A stretch of 64,000 nucleotides of DNA from Streptomyces sp. NRRL S-37 (GCF_000721605.1 NZ_JOIZ01000006.1:248001-312000), one strand, 5' to 3'. Numbered from the stretch's first letter, positions 38,074 to 48,309 are shown. A program made the numbers and translations. The notes: generated from the sequence alone by a model not told the origin.

Positions 38074-38097
38074 GGCGGCACCGGGAGGCCCGGCTCC

Positions 38098-39111
38098 CTA
38101 GAAGTCCTCGTCCAGGTCGACCGTGCCCTCCACGGCGACCTGGTACGCGGACGGGCGCCGCTCGAAGAAGTTCGTCAGCTCCTGGACGCCCTGGAGCTCC
38201 ATGAAGGAGAACGGGTTCTCCGAGCCGTACACCGGCGCGAAGCCGAGGCGCACCAGCCGCTGGTCGGCGACGCACTCCAGGTACTGCCGCATCGACTCGG
38301 TGTTCATGCCCGGCAGCCCGTCCCCGCACAGGTCCCGCGCGAACTGCAGCTCCGCCTCGACCGCCTCGCGCAGCATGGCGGTGACCTGCTGCCCCAGCTC
38401 CTCGTCGAACAGCTCCGGCTCCTCCTTGCGCACGGTGTCGACCACGTCGAAGGCGAAGGACATGTGCATCGTCTCGTCCCGGAACACCCAGTTGGTGCCG
38501 GTCGCCAGCCCGTGCAGCAGACCCCGGCCGCGGAACCAGTAGACGTAGGCGAACGCCCCGTAGAAGAACAGGCCCTCGATGCACGCGGCGAAGCAGATGA
38601 GGTTGAGCAGGAAGCGGCGCCGGTCCGCCTGGGTCTCCAGACGGTCGATCTGCTCCACCGAGTCCATCCACGTGAAGCAGAACTCGGCCTTCTCCCGGAT
38701 GGACGGGATGTTCTCCACGGCCGCGAAGGCCGCCGCCCGGTCGTCCGGGTCGGGCAGGTAGGTGTCGAGCAGCGTCAGGTAGAACTGGACGTGCACCGCC
38801 TCCTCGAAGAGCTGCCGCGACAGGTACAGCCGCGCCTCCGGGGAGTTGATGTGCTTGTAGAGCGTCAGCACCAGGTTGTTCGCCACGATCGAGTCGCCCG
38901 TCGCGAAGAACGCGACCAGCCGGCCGATCAGGTGCTGCTCCTCGGGGCTGAGCTTCGCCAGGTCGGCGACGTCCGAGTGGAGGTCGACCTCCTCCACGTG
39001 CCAGGTGTTCTTGATGGCGTCCCGGTAGCGCTCGTAGAAGTCCGGGTAGCGCATGGGGCGGAGCGTCAGCTCGAAGCCCGGGTCGAGCAGGTTCTTCGTG
39101 GTGCTGGTCAT
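38098..39111 (-). CDS. nrdB: Ribonucleotide reductase class Ia, beta subunit
   Basis: 337 aa. It carries the diiron-tyrosyl radical cofactor for NrdA. Metal-ligand motifs include LSRQLFEEAVHVQFY and WVFRDETMHMSF, with CFAACIEGLFFYGAF between them, and a C-terminal VDLDEDF that docks into the alpha subunit. The ATG overlaps the nrdA TAA in TAATG (one base shared), so the subunits are translationally coupled. Expression is expected to follow the riboswitch and NrdR boxes upstream of nrdA. Confidence 0.95.
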   Translation of the reverse strand: MTSTTKNLLDPGFELTLRPMRYPDFYERYRDAIKNTWHVEEVDLHSDVADLAKLSPEEQHLIGRLVAFFATGDSIVANNLVLTLYKHINSPEARLYLSRQLFEEAVHVQFYLTLLDTYLPDPDDRAAAFAAVENIPSIREKAEFCFTWMDSVEQIDRLETQADRRRFLLNLICFAACIEGLFFYGAFAYVYWFRGRGLLHGLATGTNWVFRDETMHMSFAFDVVDTVRKEEPELFDEELGQQVTAMLREAVEAELQFARDLCGDGLPGMNTESMRQYLECVADQRLVRLGFAPVYGSENPFSFMELQGVQELTNFFERRPSAYQVAVEGTVDLDEDF

Positions 39112-41471
39112 TACTGGCAGGCCTCGCAGGACTCGGGGTTTTCCAGGGAGCAGGCGACGGCCTCGGGGTCGGCCGCCTGCGGGACGGGGACGGTGGTCCG
39201 GGCCGCCGCGCGGGCGATCCGGGTCGCCGGGCGCGAGCGCAGGTAGTACGTGGTCTTCAGGCCCTGCTTCCAGGCGTACGCGTACATCGAGGAGAGCTTG
39301 CCGATGGTGGGCGTCTCCAGGAACAGGTTGAGCGACTGCGCCTGGTCCAGGAACGGGGTGCGGGCGGCGGCCATGTCGATCAGACCGCGCTGCGGGATCT
39401 CCCACGCCGTGCGGTACAGCCGCCGCACGTCCTCGGGGATCCAGGCGAAGTCCTGCACGGAGCCGTTGGCCTCGCGCAGCGCCTCACGGGTGCGGGCGTC
39501 CCACACGCCGAGCCGCTTCAGATCGTCCACCAGGTACGAGTTGACCTGGAGGAACTCCCCGGACAGCGTCTCGCGCTTGAACAGGTTGGACACCTGCGGC
39601 TCGATGCACTCGTACACGCCCGCGATCGACGCGATGGTGGCGGTGGGCGCGATCGCCAGGAGCAGCGAGTTGCGCATCCCGGTGGCCGCGATCCGCGTCC
39701 GCAGCGCCGCCCAGCGCTCCGGCCAGGTCAGCTCGGCGTCGTAGTGGTCGGGGTGCAGCACGCCCCGGGCGGTACGGGTCTTCTCCCAGGCGGGCAGCGG
39801 GCCGCTCCGCTCGGCGAGGGCCGCGGAGGTCTCGTACGCGGCGAGCATGATCCGCTCGGCGATCCTCGTGGACAGCGCCTTCGCCTCGGGGGAGTCGAAG
39901 GGCAGCCGCAGCTTGAAGAAGACGTCCTGCAGGCCCATGGCGCCGAGACCGACGGGACGCCACCGGGCGTTGGAGCGGCCCGCCTGCTCGGTCGGGTAGA
40001 AGTTGATGTCGACGACCCGGTCGAGGAACGTCACGGCGGTACGCACCGTCTCGTCGAGGCGCTCCCAGTCGATGTCCCCCCGGTCCACGAAGGCGCCGAG
40101 GTTGACCGATCCCAGGTTGCAGACCGCCGTCTCCCCGTCGTCGGTGACCTCCAGGATCTCCGTGCAGAGGTTCGAGGAGTGGATGACGTGGCCCGGCTCG
40201 GCGGTCTGGTTCGCCGTGCGGTTGGCGGCGTCCTTGAAGGTCATCCAGCCGTTGCCGGTCTGCGCGAGGGTGCGCATCATGCGGCCGTACAGCTCGCGGG
40301 CCGGGAGGGTCTTCCTCGCCAGGCCCTTCGCCTCGGCCGCCCGGTACGCCGCGTCGAACTCCTCGCCCCACAGGTCGACCAGCTCCGGCACGTCCGCCGG
40401 GGAGAACAGCGACCAGGACGCGTCGGCGTTCACCCGGCGCATGAACTCGTCCGGTACCCAGTGCGCGAGGTTCAGGTTGTGGGTGCGGCGGGCGTCCTCG
40501 CCGGTGTTGTCGCGCAGCTCCAGGAACTCCTCGATGTCGGAGTGCCAGGTCTCCAGGTAGACCGCCGCCGCGCCCTTGCGCCGGCCGCCCTGGTTCACGG
40601 CGGCGACCGAGGCGTCCAGCGTCTTCAGGAACGGGACGATGCCGTTGGAGTGCCCGTTGGTGCCCCGGATCAGCGAACCCCGGGCGCGGATGCGGGAGTA
40701 CGACAGGCCGATGCCGCCGGCGTGCTTGGAGAGGCGGGCGACCTGGTGGTAGCGGTCGTAGATGGAGTCCAGCTCGTCCTTGGGGGAGTCCAGGAGGTAG
40801 CAGGACGACATCTGCGGGTGGCGCGTGCCGGAGTTGAACAGCGTGGGGGAGGAGGGCAGGTAGTCCAGGCGGCTCATCAGCCCGTACAGCGCGGCGACCT
40901 CGTCCACGGAGCGGGTGCTGTCGTCCTCGGCGAGTCCGGCGGCGACCCGCAGCAGGAAGTGCTGGGGCGTCTCGACGACCTTGCGGGTGAGCGGGTGCCG
41001 CAGCAGGTAGCGGCTGTGCAGGGTGCGCAGGCCGAAGTAGCCGAAGCGGTCGTCGGCGCCGGTGTCGATCAGCGCGTCCAGGCGGTCCGCGTGCAGGCGG
41101 ACGAACGCGGCGGTCCGGTCGGCGATCAGACCCTCGCGGTGCCCGGTCGCGACGGACCCGGTGAACGAGGTGACGCCCTGCGAGGCGGCCTCGGCGCGGA
41201 TGCCGAGGGTCAGCAGCCGGGCGGCGAGCCGGGAGTAGGCCGGGTCCTCGGAGATCAGCCCGGCCGCCGCCTCGGTGGCCAGCTCCCGCAGCTCCGCCTC
41301 GTCGGCGGAGGCGGAGCGGCCGCGCAGCGCGGCGGCGGCGACCCGGCCGGGGTCGGCGTCCGGCAGGTCGGCGGTCAGCTCGGTCAGGGTCCGCAGCAGC
41401 GCGGCACCGGGGCCGCCGCTCTCCTCGGGCACGTCGATCGCTGAGGCCGGATCGGCTGGCGCGATGGTCAC
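39111..41471 (-). CDS. nrdA: Ribonucleotide reductase class Ia, alpha subunit
   Basis: 786 aa. It reduces ribonucleoside diphosphates. Active-site residues: PQMSSCYLLD with the first redox Cys, HSSNLCTEILEV with the radical Cys and acid-base pair, the two tyrosines of KTTYYLRSR, and the C-terminal SCEACQ that shuttles electrons from thioredoxin. An N-terminal segment (LISEDPAYSRLAARLL) resembles the second half of an ATP-cone, but the VxKRDG strand is missing, so activity-site regulation may be reduced. The GTG at 41471 has GGGAG upstream. A 306-nt leader carries the riboswitch and NrdR boxes. Confidence 0.95.
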   Translation of the reverse strand: MTIAPADPASAIDVPEESGGPGAALLRTLTELTADLPDADPGRVAAAALRGRSASADEAELRELATEAAAGLISEDPAYSRLAARLLTLGIRAEAASQGVTSFTGSVATGHREGLIADRTAAFVRLHADRLDALIDTGADDRFGYFGLRTLHSRYLLRHPLTRKVVETPQHFLLRVAAGLAEDDSTRSVDEVAALYGLMSRLDYLPSSPTLFNSGTRHPQMSSCYLLDSPKDELDSIYDRYHQVARLSKHAGGIGLSYSRIRARGSLIRGTNGHSNGIVPFLKTLDASVAAVNQGGRRKGAAAVYLETWHSDIEEFLELRDNTGEDARRTHNLNLAHWVPDEFMRRVNADASWSLFSPADVPELVDLWGEEFDAAYRAAEAKGLARKTLPARELYGRMMRTLAQTGNGWMTFKDAANRTANQTAEPGHVIHSSNLCTEILEVTDDGETAVCNLGSVNLGAFVDRGDIDWERLDETVRTAVTFLDRVVDINFYPTEQAGRSNARWRPVGLGAMGLQDVFFKLRLPFDSPEAKALSTRIAERIMLAAYETSAALAERSGPLPAWEKTRTARGVLHPDHYDAELTWPERWAALRTRIAATGMRNSLLLAIAPTATIASIAGVYECIEPQVSNLFKRETLSGEFLQVNSYLVDDLKRLGVWDARTREALREANGSVQDFAWIPEDVRRLYRTAWEIPQRGLIDMAAARTPFLDQAQSLNLFLETPTIGKLSSMYAYAWKQGLKTTYYLRSRPATRIARAAARTTVPVPQAADPEAVACSLENPESCEACQ

Positions 41472-41580
41472 GTGGGGCTCTCCCTCGCTCGGCACGGGGC
41501 CTCGAAGAGCGCAGGGGGCAGTACACGAGCGCACGCGGCGTCGCGTCCACCGGCCCATTCCGCGAGGCCCGGACGTTCAC

Positions 41581-41605
41581 GCACCCGGACCGGACGGCCG
41601 GGTGC
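41581..41605 (-). promoter_or_regulatory. Hairpin directly 3' of the cobalamin aptamer (putative expression platform)
   Basis: GCACCCGG (41581-41588) pairs perfectly with CCGGGTGC (41598-41605). On the RNA it begins immediately after the closing P1 strand, sharing one base with it, so forming P1 and forming this stem compete at the boundary. That is the layout of a switching terminator, although no U-tract follows. Confidence 0.55.
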
Positions 41606-41714
41606 GCTGTCGGCAGGTCCTCGGACTGACGCCCAGGCACACGCGTACGCGGGCATGGGTACACCGTTGCGGGACAGTCCCGGATTCACACCGGATTCCC
41701 CTGCGGCGACAGCG
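41605..41714 (-). promoter_or_regulatory. Cobalamin (B12) riboswitch upstream of nrdA
   Basis: On the minus strand the conserved core is readable: GGTGTGAATCCGGGACTGTC and CCGCAACGG on the 5' side and the B12 box with CCGAGGACCTGCCGAC (at 41609-41630) on the 3' side. An 8-bp P1 stem (CGCUGUCG with CGACAGCG, 41707-41714 and 41605-41612) encloses it. Adenosylcobalamin binding represses nrdABS in S. coelicolor, when the B12-dependent class II enzyme can be used. The same role is inferred here. Confidence 0.93.
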
Positions 41715-41720
41715 AGCATG

Positions 41721-41736
41721 AGCATACATCTTGTGT
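41721..41736 (-). promoter_or_regulatory. NrdR box 2 (proximal)
   Basis: Reading the minus strand, ACACAAGATGTATGCT matches the NrdR consensus ACACWATATATWGTGT well in its left half. It lies seven nt before the riboswitch P1 stem. Its centre is 31 bp from box 1, three helical turns, as expected for cooperative NrdR binding. Confidence 0.75.
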
Positions 41737-41751
41737 CGGGTGCCGTCGGCA

Positions 41752-41767
41752 ACCCCATATGTTGTGT
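41752..41767 (-). promoter_or_regulatory. NrdR box 1 (distal)
   Basis: Minus-strand ACACAACATATGGGGT resembles the NrdR consensus and pairs with box 2 at a 31-bp spacing. It sits between the GNAT gene's stop (41778) and the riboswitch, so the nrdA promoter should be in or next to the two boxes. Confidence 0.75.
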
Positions 41768-41777
41768 CGCGGAGGTG

Positions 41778-42284
41778 TCAGAGCGTCAACTCGTAGGTGA
41801 GGAGAGTGATGTCGTCCAGCTCCGGCAGGGGGTTCCAGTCGCGCTCCGGGGTGCGGGTGAAACCGAGCCGCTCGTAGATGCGGTGGGCGGCGCGCATGGT
41901 GCGCTGGGTCGACAGCACGACCCGTACGCAGCCCTCGGTGGCCCGCGCCCGGTCCACGCAGGCCCGCACCAGGGCCTCCCCGGCGCCCCTGCCCCGGCCC
42001 GCGCGGGCGACCGCGAGCATCCGGATCTCCGCCTCGCCCGGCCCCGCTATGTCGGCCATCGGGCCGGGGCCCGGCACGAAGGTCACCCCGCCCAGCACCG
42101 TCCCGTCCGCCACGGCGGCCAGCACCTCGGCGGCGGCCGCCCGCTTCCCCACGTCCCGCAGCTCACCGAGGTATGCGTCGCTCTCCCCGAAGTCGAGCAG
42201 CCCGTCCAGCAGATAGGCCTGCGCGGTGATCTCACCGAGCTCCGCGTGCTCGCCGGGCTCCACCGGCCGGATGACGATGTCCAT
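41778..42284 (-). CDS. GNAT-family N-acetyltransferase
   Basis: 168 aa. Motif A is EAEIRMLAVARAGRGRGAGEALV with the acetyl-CoA-binding RGRGxG, and motif B is AAHRIYERLGFTRTPERDWN. This pattern is common in small GNAT proteins of unknown acceptor. The ATG at 42284 opens a complete domain (MDIVIRPVEPGEHAELGEI). Its stop lies only 11 nt before NrdR box 1, so the nrdA promoter abuts the end of this gene. A hairpin terminator separates it from the upstream symporter gene on the same strand. Confidence 0.9.
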   Translation of the reverse strand: MDIVIRPVEPGEHAELGEITAQAYLLDGLLDFGESDAYLGELRDVGKRAAAAEVLAAVADGTVLGGVTFVPGPGPMADIAGPGEAEIRMLAVARAGRGRGAGEALVRACVDRARATEGCVRVVLSTQRTMRAAHRIYERLGFTRTPERDWNPLPELDDITLLTYELTL

Positions 42285-42312
42285 GAGGGGAGTGTGCCGG
42301 ACGGGTACGACA

Positions 42313-42342
42313 ACGGGCCGCCGGATTTCTCCGGCGGCCCGT
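42313..42342. terminator. Hairpin terminator downstream of the symporter
   Basis: A perfect 13-bp stem (42313-42325 with 42330-42342) with a TTTC loop lies between the symporter stop at 42363 and the GNAT start at 42284. On the minus strand it ends the symporter transcript. Confidence 0.75.
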
Positions 42343-42362
42343 CGCTCACGGTACGTACGGCG

Positions 42363-43991
42363 TCAGTGCGCGCTGCCCGCCGTGGCCGGCGGGAGCTCCA
42401 CCTGGACGCCGGGGTCGCCCGCGTCCGCCGTGTAGTCCTGCGGCCTGGTCTCGTCGACGCCCTCGGGCGCCTTGAGCGCCCTCATGACGAAGGTCAGGAC
42501 GACCGTGACCAGGACGTTGAGCACGAACGCGGTGAGGCCGATGTAGCCGATCTCGCCGATGCCCGGGATCTCCTCCGACGACCCGCCGAAGTGCTTCTGC
42601 GTCGGCGAGGCCACCCCGTACGCGGCAACCGTGCCGTAGATCATGCCGACCGCCCAGCCGCCGATCAGCGCCCAGCGGTGGAACCAGCGGGTGAACAGGC
42701 CGCCCACCAGCGCCGGGAAGGTCTGCAGGATCCAGATGCCGCCGAGGAGCTGGAAGTTGATCGCGACCGTCTTGTCCATGGTCAGGACGAAGACCAGCGC
42801 GCCCACCTTCACCAGCAGGGACACCAGCTTGGAGACCTGGGTCTCCTGCTTCGGCGTCGCGTCCGGCTTGATGAAGTCCTTGTAGATGTTGCGGGTGAAC
42901 AGGTTCGCCGCCGCGATCGACATGATCGCCGCCGGCACCAGCGCGCCGATGCCGATCGCCGCGAAGGCCACGCCCGCGAACCAGTCCGGGAACATGTTCT
43001 CGAACAGCTGCGGAATGGCCAGCTGGCCGTTGCCGACCTTGACCCCGGCCGCGATCGCCATGAAGCCGAGCAGGGCCAGCAGGCCCAGCATCAGGGAGTA
43101 CAGCGGCAGGATCGTGGTGTTGCGACGGATCACCTCACGGCTGCGCGAGGAGAGCGTCGCCGTGATCGAGTGCGGGTACATGAACAGCGCGAGCGCCGAG
43201 CCGAGCGCCAGCGTGGCGTACGTCCACTGGCCCGCCTCACCCGGTACCGTCGCGCCGCGCGGCGCGCCCGTGGCCGGGTTGGTCTGGCCGAACGCCTCGC
43301 TCGCCTTGGCGAAGATCTCGTCGAAGCCGCCCAGCTTGATCGGGATGTAGATGATCGCCACCGCGATCACGATGTAGATCAGCGTGTCCTTGACGAACGC
43401 GATCAGCGCGGGGGCCCGCAGACCCGACGAGTACGTGTACGCCGCCAGCACGCCGAAGGCGATCAGCAGCGGCAGGTCCTTGACGAACCAGTTGGTGTCC
43501 TCGCCGCCGCCGACGCCCATCACGTCCAGCACGGCCTGGATGCCGACCAGCTGGAGCGCGATGTACGGCATCGTCGCCAGGATGCCGGTGACCGCGACGG
43601 CCAGTGACAGCCCCTTCGAGCCGAACCGGCCGCGCACGAAGTCGGAGGTCGTCACATAGCCGTGCTTGTGCGACACCGACCACAGCCGGGGCAGGAAGGT
43701 GAAGATCAGCGGGTACACCAGGATCGTGTACGGCACCGCGAAGAAGCCGGCCGCGCCCGCCGCGTAGATCGCCGCCGGTACGGCCACGAACGTGTACGCG
43801 GTGTACAGGTCGCCGCCGAGCAGGAACCAGGTGACCCAGGTGCCGAAGGACCGGCCGCCCAGGCCCCACTCGTCGAGGCTGTGCTCGTTCTCGGCCTTGC
43901 GCCAGCGCGCGGCCATGAACCCCATGGCCGTGACCAGCAGGAAGAAGAAGATGAAGACGGCGAGTGCCACGCCGTTGACGCCGTCGTTCAC
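42363..43991 (-). CDS. Sodium:solute symporter, monocarboxylate uptake permease (MctP-like)
   Basis: 542 aa with about thirteen transmembrane helices of the SSS family: FIFFFLLVTAMGFMAARW, WFLLGGDLYTAYTFVAVPAA, YVTTSDFVRGRFG, and MYPHSITATLSSRSREVIRRN. The conserved sequence pattern and the small DUF3311 partner match actinobacterial MctP/MctC-type carriers of acetate, pyruvate or lactate; which acid is not certain. The GTG at 43991 overlaps the DUF3311 stop in GTGA. A Pro/Ala-rich cytoplasmic tail follows the last helix. Confidence 0.9.
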   Translation of the reverse strand: MNDGVNGVALAVFIFFFLLVTAMGFMAARWRKAENEHSLDEWGLGGRSFGTWVTWFLLGGDLYTAYTFVAVPAAIYAAGAAGFFAVPYTILVYPLIFTFLPRLWSVSHKHGYVTTSDFVRGRFGSKGLSLAVAVTGILATMPYIALQLVGIQAVLDVMGVGGGEDTNWFVKDLPLLIAFGVLAAYTYSSGLRAPALIAFVKDTLIYIVIAVAIIYIPIKLGGFDEIFAKASEAFGQTNPATGAPRGATVPGEAGQWTYATLALGSALALFMYPHSITATLSSRSREVIRRNTTILPLYSLMLGLLALLGFMAIAAGVKVGNGQLAIPQLFENMFPDWFAGVAFAAIGIGALVPAAIMSIAAANLFTRNIYKDFIKPDATPKQETQVSKLVSLLVKVGALVFVLTMDKTVAINFQLLGGIWILQTFPALVGGLFTRWFHRWALIGGWAVGMIYGTVAAYGVASPTQKHFGGSSEEIPGIGEIGYIGLTAFVLNVLVTVVLTFVMRALKAPEGVDETRPQDYTADAGDPGVQVELPPATAGSAH

Positions 43992-44254
43992 TGCGACGCA
44001 CCGCCCTTCGCGGCCGAGCGGGCGCGCTGGTCACGCTGCCAGAGCTTGTACGCGATCATCGTCAGGGCGGTGGAGATCAGCACCCACAGCATCTGGTACC
44101 AGTAGAAGAACGGGATGCCGATGAACGTCGGGTCGGTCTTCGCGTAGGACCCGACCCACAGCATGGCCACGAACGGTGCGACGAGACAGAGGGCGATGAC
44201 GACGCGTACGGGCGTCACCACCGGCCCTTCTGCGGTTTCTGGGGCTTGTGACAT
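43988..44254 (-). CDS. DUF3311 small membrane protein
   Basis: 88 aa with two transmembrane helices (VVIALCLVAPFVAMLWVGSY and FFYWYQMLWVLISTALTMIA) and a basic C-terminus (LWQRDQRARSAAKGG). DUF3311 proteins almost always precede SSS symporters in actinobacteria and are presumed accessory subunits. The stop overlaps the symporter's GTG by 4 nt, confirming the pairing. About 200 nt upstream to dasR holds its promoter; no operator was recognised. Confidence 0.9.
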   Translation of the reverse strand: MSQAPETAEGPVVTPVRVVIALCLVAPFVAMLWVGSYAKTDPTFIGIPFFYWYQMLWVLISTALTMIAYKLWQRDQRARSAAKGGASQ

Positions 44255-44458
44255 CAGACGGTTCCCGTCCCCTCACTGATCACCGGCGTTGATGCGCGGA
44301 AATGTAGGTCAGGGCGTAGCACGGTCGTAACCCCTCGTCCGCATAGCGGTACCCAGGCGCCGCTCAAACGAAAGGCAACAGCAACGAAAACCTTGTCAAC
44401 CGCCCGGTTCGCCGGTTTTGCGGAACCCGTCGAAGGTGAGTGCGGGGCGGGTCCGGGC

Positions 44459-46166
<1,708 letters not shown>

Positions 46167-46239
46167 GGTGGGCCTGCCGATCTTGAGGAGGACTCGACTG
46201 GGACCGGATCCGCGAGCACGGATCCGCAGGGTGGTGCAA

Positions 46240-46255
46240 TGTGGTTTAGACCAAT
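46240..46255. promoter_or_regulatory. dre operator 1 upstream of nagB
   Basis: TGTGGTTTAGACCAAT contains TGGTTTAGACCA, which differs from the dre palindrome TGGTCTAGACCA at one base. It lies 74 nt upstream of the nagB start. Confidence 0.8.
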
Positions 46256-46416
46256 CTCAATCTAACAGAGCGGGCGTGCCGGCCGCGCGCCGAAATTGCC
46301 CTGTCCGACCGGCCCCGCGCGGGAACCCCACGGGTTAGGCTGCGTGACGGACGCCCGTACGGCCCCGGTGGGACGAACGGCGTCCGACGTAATCGGTCCG
46401 ACGCATTTACAGGGAC

Positions 46417-46432
46417 AGTGGTCTAGTCCACA
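46417..46432. promoter_or_regulatory. dre operator 2 upstream of nagB
   Basis: AGTGGTCTAGTCCACA matches the consensus ACTGGTCTAGACCACT closely, with TGGTCTAG intact on the left half. It lies 251 nt upstream of nagB and also 236 nt upstream of the divergent kinase gene. Confidence 0.8.
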
Positions 46433-46667
46433 ATGCGTAGCAGGACGCACCAAGCCTGCCTTCCCCGCACAGGAAGGCGGAACCGAGGAACCGGAGCTCT
46501 CTGCCCTGACTGCCCCGGCTCCTCGTCCCTCGGCCGACCGGGACCGCACACCCCACGGCCGATGTTGCTCCGGGCTGCGGTGCCGGGAGGGTTGAGGGTC
46601 CCTCTCAGGCGCCGCGGCCCGCGGGTGTTCTCGGAGGTGGCGCCGGCCCCCGGGTACGCTCGCTGAC

Positions 46668-48143
46668 GTGCCCTCCATGAACGAACTCGTACGCCAGCAC
46701 ACCGCCCTCGACGACACCGATCTCGAGTGGCTCCATCTGCTGGTCTCGGAGTGGCAGCTGCTCTCCGACCTCTCCTTCGCCGACCTGGTCCTGTGGGTCC
46801 CCACCCGCGACGGCACCCGCTACGTCTCCGTCGCCCAGATGCGGCCCAACACCGGCCCGACCTCCTACCAGGACGACATGGTCGGCCATCTCGTCCCGCG
46901 CGGACGCCGTCCCATGCTGGACGCGGCCCTGGACGAGGGCCGGATCGTGCGCGAGGGGGACCCGGAGTGGCGCGAGGAGGTCCCCGTACGGGTCGAGTCC
47001 ATCCCCGTACGGCGTGAGGGGCGCGTCCTCGGGGTCATCGCGCGCAACACCAACCTGCTCACCGTGCGCACTCCGAGCCGGCTGGAGCTCACCTACCTCC
47101 AGAGCGCCTCGGACCTCGCGCAGATGATCGCGGCCGGCGCCTTCCCGTTCGCGAACCAGCAGCTCGAGATGGACGCCTCGCCCCGGGTCGGCGACGGGCT
47201 GATCCGCCTCGACGCCGACGGCATCGTCCAGTACGCCTCCCCGAACGCCCTGTCCGCGTACCACCGCATGGGCCTCGCCGCCGACCTGGTGGGTCATCAC
47301 CTCGGCCGGACCACCGCCGAACTGGCACCCTCCCGCGGGCCGGTGGACGAGGCGCTGGCCAAGGTCGCCAGCGGCTGGGCACCGCGCGAGTTCGAGATCG
47401 AGGCACACGACGGGGTGATCCAGTTCCGGGCGATCCCGCTCAAGCCGAAGGGGACGCGCATCGGTTCGCTGGTGCTGCTCCGTGATGTCACGGAACTCCG
47501 CCGCCGCGAACGCGAGTTGATCACCAAGGACGCGACCATCCGGGAGATCCACCACCGGGTGAAGAACAACCTCCAGACGGTGGCGGCGCTGCTGCGCCTG
47601 CAGGCACGGCGCATTGGGTCCGAGCGCGGCCGTGCGGCTCTGGAGGAGGCGGTGCGCCGGGTGGGGTCCATCGCGATCGTGCACGAGACGCTGTCCCAGA
47701 ACCTGGACGAGCGCGTGGAGTTCGACGAGATCGCCGACCGCGTCCTCGCGATGGTCGCCGAGATCTCCCCGGGCAAGGTCACCGGCCGGCGCACGGGCCG
47801 CTTCGGCATACTCGACGCCGAGGTCGCCACCCCGCTGTCGATGGTGCTGACCGAGGTACTGCAGAACGCCCTGGAACACGGCTTCCGCGAGGGCGAGACC
47901 GGCACCGTCGAGGTGTCGGCGGTCCGCGGCGGCACCACCAAGGAGACCCGCCTGCTGGTCACCGTGCAGGACGACGGCGTGGGTCTGCCCGAGGGCTTCG
48001 ACCCGCACACCGCGGGCAACCTCGGTCTGCAGATCGTACGGACCCTGGTGGAGGGCGAGTTGGGCGGAACCTTCGACATGGTGCCGGCGCCGGAGCGGGG
48101 GACCAGGGTGATCCTGGACATCCCGGTGCAGTCGGACAAGTAG
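46668..48143 (+). CDS. Sensor histidine kinase, PdtaS-like (HisKA_2)
   Basis: 491 aa. The N-terminal half has a GAF-like domain (LVLWVPTRDGTRYVSVAQMR) and a PAS-like domain (LIRLDADGIVQYASPNALSAY). Then come a HisKA_2 dimerisation box with the phospho-acceptor His (EIHHRVKNNLQTVAALLRLQ) and an HATPase domain (EVLQNALEHGF N-box, VQDDGVGLPEGFD, GNLGLQIVRTLVEGELGG). The combination is that of PdtaS, which in mycobacteria signals to an RNA-binding ANTAR regulator. No response regulator is adjacent. There is no membrane segment, so it senses cytosolic cues. The GTG at 46668 has a poor ribosome site. Confidence 0.9.
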   Translation: MPSMNELVRQHTALDDTDLEWLHLLVSEWQLLSDLSFADLVLWVPTRDGTRYVSVAQMRPNTGPTSYQDDMVGHLVPRGRRPMLDAALDEGRIVREGDPEWREEVPVRVESIPVRREGRVLGVIARNTNLLTVRTPSRLELTYLQSASDLAQMIAAGAFPFANQQLEMDASPRVGDGLIRLDADGIVQYASPNALSAYHRMGLAADLVGHHLGRTTAELAPSRGPVDEALAKVASGWAPREFEIEAHDGVIQFRAIPLKPKGTRIGSLVLLRDVTELRRRERELITKDATIREIHHRVKNNLQTVAALLRLQARRIGSERGRAALEEAVRRVGSIAIVHETLSQNLDERVEFDEIADRVLAMVAEISPGKVTGRRTGRFGILDAEVATPLSMVLTEVLQNALEHGFREGETGTVEVSAVRGGTTKETRLLVTVQDDGVGLPEGFDPHTAGNLGLQIVRTLVEGELGGTFDMVPAPERGTRVILDIPVQSDK

Positions 48144-48147
48144 CGGG

Positions 48148-48177
48148 CGCGGACCCGCAGATGTGTGCGGGTCCGCG
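48148..48177 (+). terminator. Hairpin terminator 1 after the kinase
   Basis: A perfect 12-bp stem (48148-48159 with 48166-48177) around a six-base loop, five nt after the kinase stop. Confidence 0.75.
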
Positions 48178-48186
48178 TGGACGGCG

Positions 48187-48223
48187 AAGAGCCCCGGACC
48201 GCTGAAAGCGGTCCGGGGCTCTT
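48187..48223. terminator. Hairpin terminator 2 (very strong)
   Basis: A perfect 17-bp stem (48187-48203 with 48207-48223) with a GAA loop, ending GGGGCTCTT. In tandem with the preceding hairpin, it separates the kinase from wblE, which comes from the opposite strand. Confidence 0.85.
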
Positions 48224-48309
48224 GCTCAACTGCGCGCTGCGGCTCGGGGCGGGAGATGCGTACGCGCCGTACGCGCCGCCAAGCTCAGGCTGTCAGCAGG
48301 GGTGGGTTG

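Larger units (their letters stand above)
46167..46667. other. Intergenic control region between nagB and the sensor kinase
   Basis: 501 nt with no credible gene. It holds two dre-type palindromes (46240-46255 and 46417-46432). On the minus strand TTGTGG, 16 bp, then TGTAAA overlaps the second dre and could be a nagB promoter. The rightmost 200 nt towards the kinase show no clear promoter. Confidence 0.6.
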
